This document shows, piece after piece, positions 11,349-19,047 of a stretch of DNA of 55,007 bases. Position 1 is the first letter of the stretch. Each line of letters starts with the position of its first letter. This DNA is from Williamsia sp. 1135 (GTDB taxonomy: Bacteria > Actinomycetota > Actinomycetes > Mycobacteriales > Mycobacteriaceae). Location: the NCBI RefSeq assembly GCF_002095395.1, contig NZ_MJEI01000069.1, positions 1 through 55,007 of the forward strand, in the 5' to 3' direction. The notes beneath the pieces are model-generated. The model did not search any database. It saw nothing but the letters and a program-made list of their open reading frames with translations, and had not been told where the DNA came from. The position numbers were made by a program, and so were the translations under genes.

Positions 11349-11383
11349 GGTCGAGCGGAGACGAAGCGAAGCGGAGCTCGACC
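11349..11383. repeat. Dispersed palindromic element, copy 1
   Basis: A 35-base element with ends GGTCGAGC and GCTCGACC that can fold back on itself, and a purine-rich centre (GGAGACGAAGCGAAGCGGAG). It lies in the gap between the HNH gene and ctaJ, 28 bases before the ctaJ start. A second copy in opposite orientation lies at 25137-25164 and agrees at 27 of 28 positions. Elements of this kind recur between genes in Gordonia-like genomes as I remember them. Confidence 0.7.
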
Positions 11384-11410
11384 AACTGAGCAGTCTGAAG
11401 GGCGGATGCG

Positions 11411-11662
11411 ATGGAAGACCTGATAGTGGCGATCGGCATGCCGGTCATCATCATCACCATCATCTCGGTGGTCATGGTGATCGGGGCACTGGTCATCACC
11501 AGTGGGGTCAAGTACCCCAAGGTGCAGTACTACAAGATCGACCAGAAGTGGGAGCACGGTCCGCTGCTGCTCAGCGCCACGGAGGCGAACCCGGTGGCTC
11601 CCGGATACCACGGGCACGGCCACGACGATCTGATCGGAGGCTCGGCAAGTGGCAAGTGGTGA
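11411..11662 (+). CDS. ctaJ: Small single-span membrane protein, cytochrome aa3 oxidase subunit CtaJ type
   Basis: An 83-residue protein with one N-terminal membrane helix (about residues 5-30, Ile/Val/Met-rich) and a His/Gly-rich cytoplasmic or periplasmic tail (GYHGHGHDD). Its order between the HNH gene and a DUF5130 gene matches M. smegmatis MSMEG_4693, described as a small accessory subunit of the III2-IV2 respiratory supercomplex. The letter J is from memory and could be exchanged with I. An AAGGGCGG site precedes ATG 11411. The end overlaps the next gene by 14 bases, so the pair is translationally linked. Confidence 0.7.
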   Translation: MEDLIVAIGMPVIIITIISVVMVIGALVITSGVKYPKVQYYKIDQKWEHGPLLLSATEANPVAPGYHGHGHDDLIGGSASGKW

Positions 11663-12122
11663 CCTGGTCAAGTCCAACGTCGATCCCGATTCGCTCCCGA
11701 TGGGTGCGGTGCTGACTCCGAGCGGTCGCGTCTCGGCCGCACGTTTCCCGGGTGACGTCCCGACGACCCCGCCGTTCCACACCGACGAGTTGGTCGCACT
11801 GGACGAAGCACTCGCCGACGCGACCGACGAGACCGGCATCCGGTTCTCGGTCTTCATCGGCGATCTCGGCGAAGACGCCTTCGCGGGCGCCTCGGCGATC
11901 CTGCCGAGTGCGCCTGAGCCCGAACACGCGGTCCTGATCGCGATTGCACCCAACACGAAAGACGTTGTGGTCGTCTCCGGCAAAGAGGTGGCTGCCCGCC
12001 TCAACGATCGGGTGGCGCAACTCGGTGTGACTGCCGCGATTGCCGGGATCCGTTCCGGCGATCTCGTCGACGGCATCATCTCCGCAATCCGCGTCATCGC
12101 GGCAGCGGCGACGATTCGCTGA
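11649..12122 (+). CDS. ctaI: DUF5130 family protein, cytochrome aa3 oxidase-associated subunit CtaI type
   Basis: A 157-residue protein of the Rv2468c/MSMEG_4692 type. It starts at GTG 11649 inside the end of ctaJ. Most of the chain (about 45-145) looks like a TPM-like alpha/beta domain: predicted helices around residues 45-60, strand FSVFIGDL, and alternating hydrophobic strands AVLIAIAP and DVVVVSG. The last 25 residues form an amphipathic Ala/Ile helix. No transmembrane segment is convincing. Homologues were found in mycobacterial supercomplex structures; assignment of the letter I is from memory. Followed at once by a strong terminator. Confidence 0.65.
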   Translation: MASGDLVKSNVDPDSLPMGAVLTPSGRVSAARFPGDVPTTPPFHTDELVALDEALADATDETGIRFSVFIGDLGEDAFAGASAILPSAPEPEHAVLIAIAPNTKDVVVVSGKEVAARLNDRVAQLGVTAAIAGIRSGDLVDGIISAIRVIAAAATIR

Positions 12123-12134
12123 TTCTCTGAACTC

Positions 12135-12176
12135 AGCAAAAGGCGGGGTGACCTTTCGGTCACCCCGCCTTTTGCT
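12135..12176. terminator. Strong bidirectional terminator, 19-bp perfect stem
   Basis: AGCAAAAGGCGGGGTGACC (12135-12153) pairs perfectly with 12158-12176 around a TTTC loop. A-tract and T-tract flank the GC core, so it can stop transcription from both sides: the ctaJ-ctaI unit on + and pepN on -. Confidence 0.92.
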
Positions 12177-12182
12177 ATCGGC

Positions 12183-14750
12183 TCAGCTCTTGTCGAACTC
12201 GCGTGCCCGCAACGCGCGGGCCACGGTGTCGCGGCCTTCGGAGATCAGCCGCCGCAGTGCGGAGGGATGGTCGCCGGCCAGGAGTTCGTCAGCGAGTGCG
12301 AGTCCGCGCTCGTCGGCGGCCCAATTCGGGTAGAGGCCGACCACGACCGTCTGCGCCACCTCGCTCGAACGGCGCGCCCAGACCTGCGGCACCGCCTCGA
12401 AGTACTTTGCGGTGTACGGCGCGAGGAGTTCGCCCTGCCCCGGACGCGAGAATCCGGCGATGATCGACCGGCCCAAGGTGTTGGACAGGGAATCGTCTTC
12501 CACGGCGCGTGACCAGGCATCTGCCTTTGCCTCGGCCAACGGCCGGGCGGCCCTGGCCCTGGCGGCCTGACGGCTGCCCGCCGAGGTGTTGTCCCGTTCC
12601 AGTTCCGCGTCGATCACCGGAGTGCTCGACGGATCGGTGTCGATGGCCCCTGCGGTCGCCAAGGCGTTGACTATCGACCACCGCAGATCGGTGTCCACGG
12701 TCAGTCCCGGCAGACCCTGGTCGGCGGGGTCACCGTCGAGCAGCGCCGCGACCACGTCGGTCTGCTCCGGTGCCAGTACCCCGGACAGCAGCGAGTTCAC
12801 GAACGCCAACTGATGATCCGAGCCGGCCTCGGCCGCGCGGGCGAGTTCGAGGAGACGGGTGCTGAACTCGGGCCAGCCGTTCGCGGTGGCCCACTCCGGG
12901 TCGGCGTAGGCGTCGATTGCGGTCTGGGCCTGCAAGAGCACCCGCTGCACCACACCGATCTCCGATTCTGATCCGATGCCGTGAGCGACCAGGGCCGCGA
13001 AGTCACGGGCGCGCATCTCGGCCTGCCGCGTCATCTCCCACGCGGCCGACCACGCCAGCGTCCGCGGCATCGATTCGCTGATGTCGCCGATCCGGCTGGT
13101 CACCGTCGCCAGTGAGTCGGGGTCCAAGCGCACCGAGCAGTAGGTCAGATCGTCGTCGTTGAGCAGGATGAGTTGTCCGCGATGGACTCCGACCAGCTCG
13201 TCGACCGAGGTGCGATCTCCGGCGACATCGAGTTCGACTCGTTTGGTACGCACCAGCTTTCCGTCGACATCGTCGTAGACGCCGACGGCGAGGCGGTGGG
13301 TCCGGGTTTCGCCGGCACCGGGGGCCGCGCCGTCCTGGAGGATGTTGAACCGGGTGATCACTCCCGCGTCGTCGAGATCGAAGTCCGGTCGGATGACGTT
13401 GATCCCGGTGGTCTTGAGCCATTGCGAGCCCCAGTCGGACAGATCCCGACCCGACGACTTCTCGAGGGCTCCGAGCAGATCGCTGAATGTGGCGTTCCCG
13501 AATTTGTGTGCCTGGAAGTAGTCCCGCAGACCTGCCAGGAAGTGGTCGAGGCCCACATACGCGACGAGCTGCTTGAGCACGGATGCGCCTTTGGCGTAGG
13601 TGATCCCGTCGAAGTTCACCTCGACCGCCGCGATGTCGGGGATGTCCGCGGCCACCGGGTGCGTGGAGGGCAGCTGGTCCTGGCGGTAAGCCCAGGACTT
13701 CTCCACATTCGCGAAGGTGGTCCAGGCGTTCTTGTATTCAGTGGCCTCCGATTGGCAGAGCACGGAGGCGAAGGTGGCAAAGGACTCGTTGAGCCACAGG
13801 TCATCCCACCACTGCATCGTGACCAGGTCGCCGAACCACATGTGGGCCATCTCGTGCAGGACGGTCTCGGCGCGCCGCTCATAGAGGTACTTCGTCACCT
13901 TGGACCGGAAGACGTAGTCCTCGAGGAAGGTGACCGCGCCGGCGTTCTCCATCGCTCCGGCATTGAACTCCGGAACGAACAGCTGATCGTATTTGCCGAA
14001 CGCGTAAGGGATGCCGAAGTTCTTGTGGTAGAACTCGAATCCCTGCTTGGTCTCGGTGAACAGTCGTTCTTCGTCCATGAACTCCGCCAGTGACGATCGG
14101 CAGAAGATGCCGAGGTCGATCGTGCCGTGTTCATCGGTGTAGGCGTCTGTCCACTGCGTGTACGGGCCGGCGATGAGAGCGACCAGGTAGGTGCTCAGCA
14201 GGGGAGTCGTCGCGAACGTGTGTGTGCCCGGCGATGTTTCGGTACCGGCGCCGTTGGAAATCACCTTCCAATCGGTGGGCGCGGTGACGGTGACATCAAA
14301 TGTCGCCTTCATGTCCGGCTGGTCGAAACACGCGAACATCCTCTTGGCGTCGGCAGTCTCGAATTGTGAATAGAGGTAGACCGCGTCATCTGTCGGGTCG
14401 ACGAAGCGATGCAGGCCCTCGCCGGTGTGCGAGTACACACAATCGACAACGATCTCGAGAGTGTTCTCGCCGGCCAGGTCCGCCAGTGCCAGCCCGTCCT
14501 CCTCGGAATACCCGGCGATGTCCAGCGCGGTCCCGTTCAGCTTCGCTGTGTGGACCGTCTCGGCGATCAGATCGACGAACGACGACGAACCCGCGGTTGC
14601 GCTGAAGGTGATGGTCACCGCCGACCGGAACGTCTTCTCGCCGGGTTTGCCTGCGCCGTCGGTGAGGTCGAGATCGATCGCATAGTTCGAGACCGAGATG
14701 TTCGCCGACCGCTGGCCCGCGAGATCACGGGTCAAATTTGGTGCCGCCAC
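12183..14750 (-). CDS. pepN: Aminopeptidase N (M1 zinc metallopeptidase)
   Basis: An 855-residue M1 peptidase matching Rv2467. The exopeptidase motif GAMEN lies at about 265-269 and the zinc site HEMAH at 299-303, followed by NESFA with the third zinc ligand Glu. The C-terminal half is the helical ERAP1-like domain. It removes N-terminal residues from peptides in the cytoplasm and is the natural partner of the Clp system further right. Start chosen at GTG 14750 (VAAPNLTRDL), with GAGG about eight bases upstream. The frame remains open 30 codons further, but that part is made of a short direct repeat and gives an unlikely N-terminus. Confidence 0.94.
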   Translation of the reverse strand: MAAPNLTRDLAGQRSANISVSNYAIDLDLTDGAGKPGEKTFRSAVTITFSATAGSSSFVDLIAETVHTAKLNGTALDIAGYSEEDGLALADLAGENTLEIVVDCVYSHTGEGLHRFVDPTDDAVYLYSQFETADAKRMFACFDQPDMKATFDVTVTAPTDWKVISNGAGTETSPGTHTFATTPLLSTYLVALIAGPYTQWTDAYTDEHGTIDLGIFCRSSLAEFMDEERLFTETKQGFEFYHKNFGIPYAFGKYDQLFVPEFNAGAMENAGAVTFLEDYVFRSKVTKYLYERRAETVLHEMAHMWFGDLVTMQWWDDLWLNESFATFASVLCQSEATEYKNAWTTFANVEKSWAYRQDQLPSTHPVAADIPDIAAVEVNFDGITYAKGASVLKQLVAYVGLDHFLAGLRDYFQAHKFGNATFSDLLGALEKSSGRDLSDWGSQWLKTTGINVIRPDFDLDDAGVITRFNILQDGAAPGAGETRTHRLAVGVYDDVDGKLVRTKRVELDVAGDRTSVDELVGVHRGQLILLNDDDLTYCSVRLDPDSLATVTSRIGDISESMPRTLAWSAAWEMTRQAEMRARDFAALVAHGIGSESEIGVVQRVLLQAQTAIDAYADPEWATANGWPEFSTRLLELARAAEAGSDHQLAFVNSLLSGVLAPEQTDVVAALLDGDPADQGLPGLTVDTDLRWSIVNALATAGAIDTDPSSTPVIDAELERDNTSAGSRQAARARAARPLAEAKADAWSRAVEDDSLSNTLGRSIIAGFSRPGQGELLAPYTAKYFEAVPQVWARRSSEVAQTVVVGLYPNWAADERGLALADELLAGDHPSALRRLISEGRDTVARALRAREFDKS

Positions 14751-14781
14751 GTGGGTTGCCTCGCCTTCGCAGAGATGTTGG

Positions 14782-14815
14782 ATTGCGGATGTTCGTGAAA
14801 TTGCGGATGTTCGTG
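14782..14815. repeat. Two-copy direct repeat upstream of pepN
   Basis: ATTGCGGATGTTCGTG occurs at 14782-14797 and again at 14800-14815 with an 18-base period. It sits in the divergent gap between pepN and the DsbA-like gene, 32-65 bases before the pepN start. Confidence 0.7.
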
Positions 14816-14974
14816 GGATGTCTTGCTGACCAGTACACAACTACCGTATGGCCTGGCGCAGTGGTGGCGCGCGTGCACCGGACAGGGAATGCTGAAGGCC
14901 GCCGGTTGTTGGTCTTGGTGGATGGTCACATCGGTTGACGCTGACGTCGACCCTGAGCAAGGAGTGTGCTGCGC

Positions 14975-15586
14975 ATGACTGACTCGATTGATCGTGTTGA
15001 TTTCTGGTTCGATCCGCTCTGCCCGTGGTGCTGGATCACCTCACGCTGGATCCTCGAGGTGGAAAAGGTCCGGACCATCGAGACCAACTTCCACATCATG
15101 AGCCTGGCGGTGTTGAACGAGGGCAAGGACGTCCCGGAGGAATACCGGGAGGGTCTCAAGCAGGCGTGGCGTCCGGTTCGGGTGATCGCCAAGGCGCAGT
15201 CCGAGCGCGGTGACGAGATCCTGTCGCCGCTCTATACGGCGTTCGGCACACTCATTCACAACAAGGGCGTGAAGGACTTCGACGAGGTCATCCCCGCCGC
15301 CCTGGCAGAGCTCGGTCTCCCCGCGGAATGGGCGGAGGCGGCCGACGAGACCACTTTCGACGACGCGATCCGCAAGAGTCATCACGCCGGGATGGACAAG
15401 GTCGGCGACGACGTGGGGACCCCGACGATCCATATCAACGATGTGGCGTTCTTCGGTCCAGTGCTCTCGCGTATCCCGCGTGGCGAGGACGCAGGCCGCG
15501 TCTGGGACGGGTCGGTCGCGTTGGCGAGCTACCCGCACTTCTTCGAACTCAAGCGCAGCCGTAACGAGGACCCTCAGTTCGACTGA
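14975..15586 (+). CDS. DsbA-family mycothiol-dependent reductase (Rv2466c/Mrx2 type)
   Basis: A 203-residue thioredoxin-fold protein with the active site CPWC at residues 16-19, directly after a VDFWFDPL strand, and no signal peptide. M. tuberculosis Rv2466c, at the same place, is a cytoplasmic mycothiol-dependent reductase that responds to oxidative stress and activates a nitro-pyrimidine prodrug. The cis-Pro segment appears as VGTPTIHI near residue 150. ATG 14975 is preferred because AAGGAG ends ten bases upstream. The gene faces away from pepN and runs into the convergent metalloprotease gene with only three bases between. Confidence 0.88.
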   Translation: MTDSIDRVDFWFDPLCPWCWITSRWILEVEKVRTIETNFHIMSLAVLNEGKDVPEEYREGLKQAWRPVRVIAKAQSERGDEILSPLYTAFGTLIHNKGVKDFDEVIPAALAELGLPAEWAEAADETTFDDAIRKSHHAGMDKVGDDVGTPTIHINDVAFFGPVLSRIPRGEDAGRVWDGSVALASYPHFFELKRSRNEDPQFD

Positions 15587-15589
15587 GCA

Positions 15590-16642
15590 CTATTCAGACT
15601 CCTCGTCGCCGCTCCGGTCGGTCTCGGGCTTGTGGAGATCGACCGGTGGGCCGGGTGGCGATTGGGGCACGGCCGGCGGCGGGTGGTTCGGCGGCGGTGG
15701 GTAGCCGGTGATCGGTTGCCCGCCGAACTGTGGGGGCGGCCCGGTGGGCGCGAGCTTCTGGACATGCCCGCTGCCGATGCCGCGCACGATGTGTTTGGGA
15801 CGGAAGAACATCCGGCCTGCTCCGGTTCGGTCGCGGAGCGCGGCAGCCCGCCAGGTGAGCACCGGATGGCTCGCCTGCAGGTTGGTCACCCAGGTGAAAA
15901 AACCTCTTTCGTGGGTCGCGCGATCGGCGAACTCGTCGAAGCTCACCGAGGTCAGCATGTACTTGCCTGCGGCGAGGACGCCGATGGCGCCGGGCGACCC
16001 CGACGGCTGGTGGTAGTAACCGTGATTGTCTGCCGTGTACTCCATCGAACGGGACAGGGCCTGGCCGAGGACCGGGATGTTCATGCCGACGATCGAGCCG
16101 AGTTGGCGCCAGTAAGAGACGTGCCCGGCGGCGATGTGGCCGACTTCGTGCCCGATGATGAACCGGAGGGCTTCAGGACTGCGGGCCTGGCCACCGATCT
16201 CGAAGAGGTCGGAGTACACCACGACGAACCGGCGAAAACCGTGGCCCGCTGCGTAGGCGTTGATGGTGCCGTTGCCGAGGACCACGTACGCGTCGGGAAC
16301 ATGTTCGAGGCCGAACCGCCTGGCGGCCTCGACCACCATCTGATGGCCCTCGGGAAATTGGGTGGGGCTCATCTTCACGCCGTTGACCCGCGGCATCGCG
16401 TAGGTCAGACCACGGATGAGGTAGATCAGCAACGGCGCGATGAGGATCAGGATGAACCACGTGTCGAGATAACCCAGTGACACCATCACCACCCCTAGCA
16501 GGTACCCGCCGACGCCGACCAGGATCACCAGGACAAGCATCGGGATCTCCCACGGGTGGCGCCGCGGCTGGCCGGCATACGGCGCGGGTGCGAGCCAGTT
16601 GATGACCGGTTGTCCGAACGCCGGTGGCTGCTGTGGATTCAC
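15590..16642 (-). CDS. M48-family membrane zinc metalloprotease
   Basis: A 350-residue HtpX/Ste24-like protease. The HEVGH zinc motif (about residue 165, within GHEVGHIAAGH) has the third ligand expected in EYTADNHG. Two adjacent hydrophobic segments at about 30-75 should anchor it in the membrane with the catalytic part inside. Both ends are unusual: a short Pro/Gln-rich head, and a Pro/Gly-rich tail of about 50 residues that becomes acidic at the end. GTG 16642 (VNPQQPPAFG) is chosen over upstream codons because the upstream frame gives an improbable charged leader. Role probably membrane-protein quality control. Confidence 0.85.
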   Translation of the reverse strand: MNPQQPPAFGQPVINWLAPAPYAGQPRRHPWEIPMLVLVILVGVGGYLLGVVMVSLGYLDTWFILILIAPLLIYLIRGLTYAMPRVNGVKMSPTQFPEGHQMVVEAARRFGLEHVPDAYVVLGNGTINAYAAGHGFRRFVVVYSDLFEIGGQARSPEALRFIIGHEVGHIAAGHVSYWRQLGSIVGMNIPVLGQALSRSMEYTADNHGYYHQPSGSPGAIGVLAAGKYMLTSVSFDEFADRATHERGFFTWVTNLQASHPVLTWRAAALRDRTGAGRMFFRPKHIVRGIGSGHVQKLAPTGPPPQFGGQPITGYPPPPNHPPPAVPQSPPGPPVDLHKPETDRSGDEESE

Positions 16643-16721
16643 GAGCACCAATCTAGTGCCGCGCGATCCGCGGTGATGGGTGGCTTTCTCTGCACCCGCC
16701 ACCTCTGACAGACTGGGCGGC

Positions 16722-17195
16722 ATGCGCGTGTATCTGGGTGGAGACCATGCCGGCTTCGAGTTGAAGGGGCAGATCGCAGAACATCTGACCTCTGCAGGAC
16801 ATGAGGTGATCGATTGCGGGGCGCACGAATACGACGCCCTGGACGACTACCCGGCGTTCTGCGTCGAGGCTGCGCGGCGGACCGTCGCCGACGAGGGCAG
16901 TCTCGGCATCGTGCTCGGCGGCAGCGGTAACGGCGAGCAGATCGCCGCGAACAAGGTCCCGGGCGCCCGTTGCGCCCTCGCCTGGAGTGTGGAGACCGCG
17001 CAGCTCGCGCGTCAGCACAACAACGCCCAGCTCATCGGCATCGGCGGACGGATGCACAGCAAGGACGAAGCGCTGGCTATCGTCGATGCATTCGTGTCGA
17101 CCGCATGGTCGGAAGAAGCGCGCCACCAGCGTCGCATCGACATCCTGTCCGAGTACGAGCGCACGGGGACGCCGCCGGCGCTGCCCGGCGACTGA
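16722..17195 (+). CDS. rpiB: Ribose-5-phosphate isomerase B
   Basis: A 157-residue RpiB, matching Rv2465c. It converts ribose-5-phosphate and ribulose-5-phosphate in the pentose phosphate pathway. GGDHAGFELK at the N-terminus and LGGSGNGEQIAANK near residue 70 form the active site. The GSGNGE form is that of the mycobacterial subgroup, which uses Glu where E. coli uses Cys. ATG 16722 gives the family N-terminus MRVYLGGDHAG. The nei gene follows after 15 bases, so the two are probably one unit. Confidence 0.95.
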   Translation: MRVYLGGDHAGFELKGQIAEHLTSAGHEVIDCGAHEYDALDDYPAFCVEAARRTVADEGSLGIVLGGSGNGEQIAANKVPGARCALAWSVETAQLARQHNNAQLIGIGGRMHSKDEALAIVDAFVSTAWSEEARHQRRIDILSEYERTGTPPALPGD

Positions 17196-17210
17196 CATTC
17201 CCGCGACGCT

Positions 17211-18008
17211 GTGCCCGAAGGACATACGCTCCACCGGCTTGCGCGTCTGCACCACCGTCGCCTCGCCGGCCGGCAGGTGTCGGTGACGAGCCCACAGGGT
17301 CGATTCGCGTCCGCGACCGAGCGCCTCGACGGTCAGGTGTTCGCAGGCGCCGAGGCGTGGGGAAAACACCTGATCCATCGCTATCGCGGCGGCGACATGG
17401 TGCATGTGCACCTCGGTCTGTACGGGTCTTTTTCCGACGGGCCGGCCCCCTTGCCCGCGCCCGTGGGTCAGGTGCGGATGCGCATCGAGTCGGACGCCTA
17501 CGGCACCGACCTGCGAGGCCCGACGGCCTGTGAGCTCTACACGCCGGAGGATCTGATCGCCCTGACCGCCAGGCTGGGACCGGACCCCCTGCGCAAAGAC
17601 GCTGAGCCCGAGGTTGCCTGGTCTGCGATCAGCAAGTCGCGCAAAGCGATCGGCGCGCTGGTGATGGATCAGAAGGTGTTGGCCGGCGTCGGGAACGTCT
17701 ACCGGGCCGAGGTCCTGTTCCGTGCCAACATCAATCCGCATCGTCCGGGTACATCGATCGACCGCGGTGAGTGGGACGGCCTCTGGGCGGACCTCGTGAC
17801 ACTCATGGCGGTGGGGGTACGACGGGGCAAGATGCATGTCGTGCGGCCGGCGGACGATCACGGCGCGCCGGCTTACGGCCCCGGCCGGCCGCGTACGTAT
17901 GTGTACCGCCGTGCCAGCGAGCCCTGTCGCGTCTGTGGCACCGAGGTGTTGATGGGCGAGATGGTGGCGCGCAAGGTCTATTGGTGCCCGACCTGCCAGC
18001 CGAATTGA
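17211..18008 (+). CDS. nei: Endonuclease VIII-like DNA glycosylase (Nei1 type, Rv2464c position)
   Basis: A 265-residue Fpg/Nei protein. Processing of the initiator Met exposes Pro2 followed by Glu3 (PEGHTLHRLAR), the catalytic pair of Nei enzymes. The H2TH region near residues 145-170 contains KVLAGVGNVYRAEVLF. A C-terminal zinc finger with CRVCG and CPTCQ is complete. It excises oxidised pyrimidines and cleaves the abasic strand. GTG 17211 is the only start giving the required Pro2. The window also holds the related mutM at 51.2 kb. Confidence 0.94.
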   Translation: MPEGHTLHRLARLHHRRLAGRQVSVTSPQGRFASATERLDGQVFAGAEAWGKHLIHRYRGGDMVHVHLGLYGSFSDGPAPLPAPVGQVRMRIESDAYGTDLRGPTACELYTPEDLIALTARLGPDPLRKDAEPEVAWSAISKSRKAIGALVMDQKVLAGVGNVYRAEVLFRANINPHRPGTSIDRGEWDGLWADLVTLMAVGVRRGKMHVVRPADDHGAPAYGPGRPRTYVYRRASEPCRVCGTEVLMGEMVARKVYWCPTCQPN

Positions 18009-18067
18009 TCCACCACACCTCAGCCTGACCTCAGGCCGACCTCAGGTTGCGCCGTCAGAATGAATGG

Positions 18068-18928
18068 ATGGCCATGCTGACAGTGTTGACGGTCGGGGGA
18101 ACAGGCGAGTCGTATCCGGGTGATTCCCGGTCGGAGGTGTCCGGTCTGCTGGCCGCCGTCACCGATCGGCTCGATGACCGATTCGCGAGCCGCTGGGTCG
18201 GATACCCGGCCAGCTACGGCCCCGTCCCCACCGCAGGGGGTGTGAGTTACCTCGACAGCGTCCGGACGGGTGTCGACCACCTTTCGACCGCGATCGCCGA
18301 GACCGAGGGCCCGATCATGTTGATCGGCTACTCGCAGGGTTGCGTCGTGATCAGGGAACTGCTGGCGCGCGATGGCCACCTTCTCGGAAATGTTGTGGCT
18401 GCTGGTTTTGTGGCCGACCCTCATCAGCCTCCCGGCGCGGTCGCCGGATGCGACGGTTTCGGGCTGGCGGGACCGGGTGCACCGCTGCCGCGAGATCTGC
18501 CCGCACTGTGGATTGCCGACCCCGACGATGTCATCTGCAACGCCAGCGACGATTCGTTCCTCCGCGATGTCGCGGATCTGACCGCCGGGTTGTCGGTCCG
18601 TGACCTGCGCGGTTGGTTGCGTAGCCTCTGGCAGGTGGTCACCAGCAACAGCTTCCAGAACGCGGCGCGCACGTCGATTCGCCCGCGACAATGGCGCAAA
18701 GACGTACAGCGCCTGCGTGTGGTGGCGTTGGAGATCGCGGGCTACCTTCCAGCTCGTCTGATGCTCGGCGGTCTGAAGGTGGTCAACCGTCGAGGGGGCC
18801 GACACACGGCGTATGCCGCGGAGCCGATGGTCGGCAGTGACCTGACCGGTTGCCAGACACTGGTCCAGTGGTTGCAGGTCCAGGCGACGTTCAGGGTCGT
18901 GCACGCGGCGGACCTGCATGCCGCCTGA
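18068..18928 (+). CDS. Alpha/beta hydrolase of the cutinase/LysB-like class
   Basis: A 286-residue serine hydrolase. The nucleophile elbow GYSQG (Ser89) follows strand IMLIGY. ADPDD near residue 155 is a plausible catalytic Asp, and GGRHTAY near residue 247 a plausible catalytic His. The VGYPASYG segment (44-51) before the nucleophile is typical of phage LysB mycolyl-arabinogalactan esterases and PE-PPE/cutinase-like hydrolases. No signal peptide is visible, so a cell-wall role would need another export route or lysis. ATG 18068 and 18074 are equally likely starts; neither has a good ribosome site. The closest family cannot be settled by eye. Confidence 0.7.
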   Translation: MAMLTVLTVGGTGESYPGDSRSEVSGLLAAVTDRLDDRFASRWVGYPASYGPVPTAGGVSYLDSVRTGVDHLSTAIAETEGPIMLIGYSQGCVVIRELLARDGHLLGNVVAAGFVADPHQPPGAVAGCDGFGLAGPGAPLPRDLPALWIADPDDVICNASDDSFLRDVADLTAGLSVRDLRGWLRSLWQVVTSNSFQNAARTSIRPRQWRKDVQRLRVVALEIAGYLPARLMLGGLKVVNRRGGRHTAYAAEPMVGSDLTGCQTLVQWLQVQATFRVVHAADLHAA

Positions 18929-19047
18929 TCTCTGTCGAGCCCCCGGTTCTTGTCGGCGCCGGTAACAATTCACCCGTCTGAAATGTGCGGCGGGCCCAGG
19001 TGGGCGACACTGATTCGCAGATGGATCAACCCCTGGGAGAAATAATC

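Noticed and set aside
10390-11520. 376-residue open frame antisense to the HNH gene
   Set aside because: Low-complexity Arg/Pro/His content; the opposite strand encodes an intact HNH protein.
18015-18050. CCTCAGCCTGACCTCAGGCCGACCTCAGG-like repeats after nei as a terminator
   Set aside because: The stem GCCTGA/TCAGGC has a two-base loop and no T tract; probably chance repetition in a short gap.
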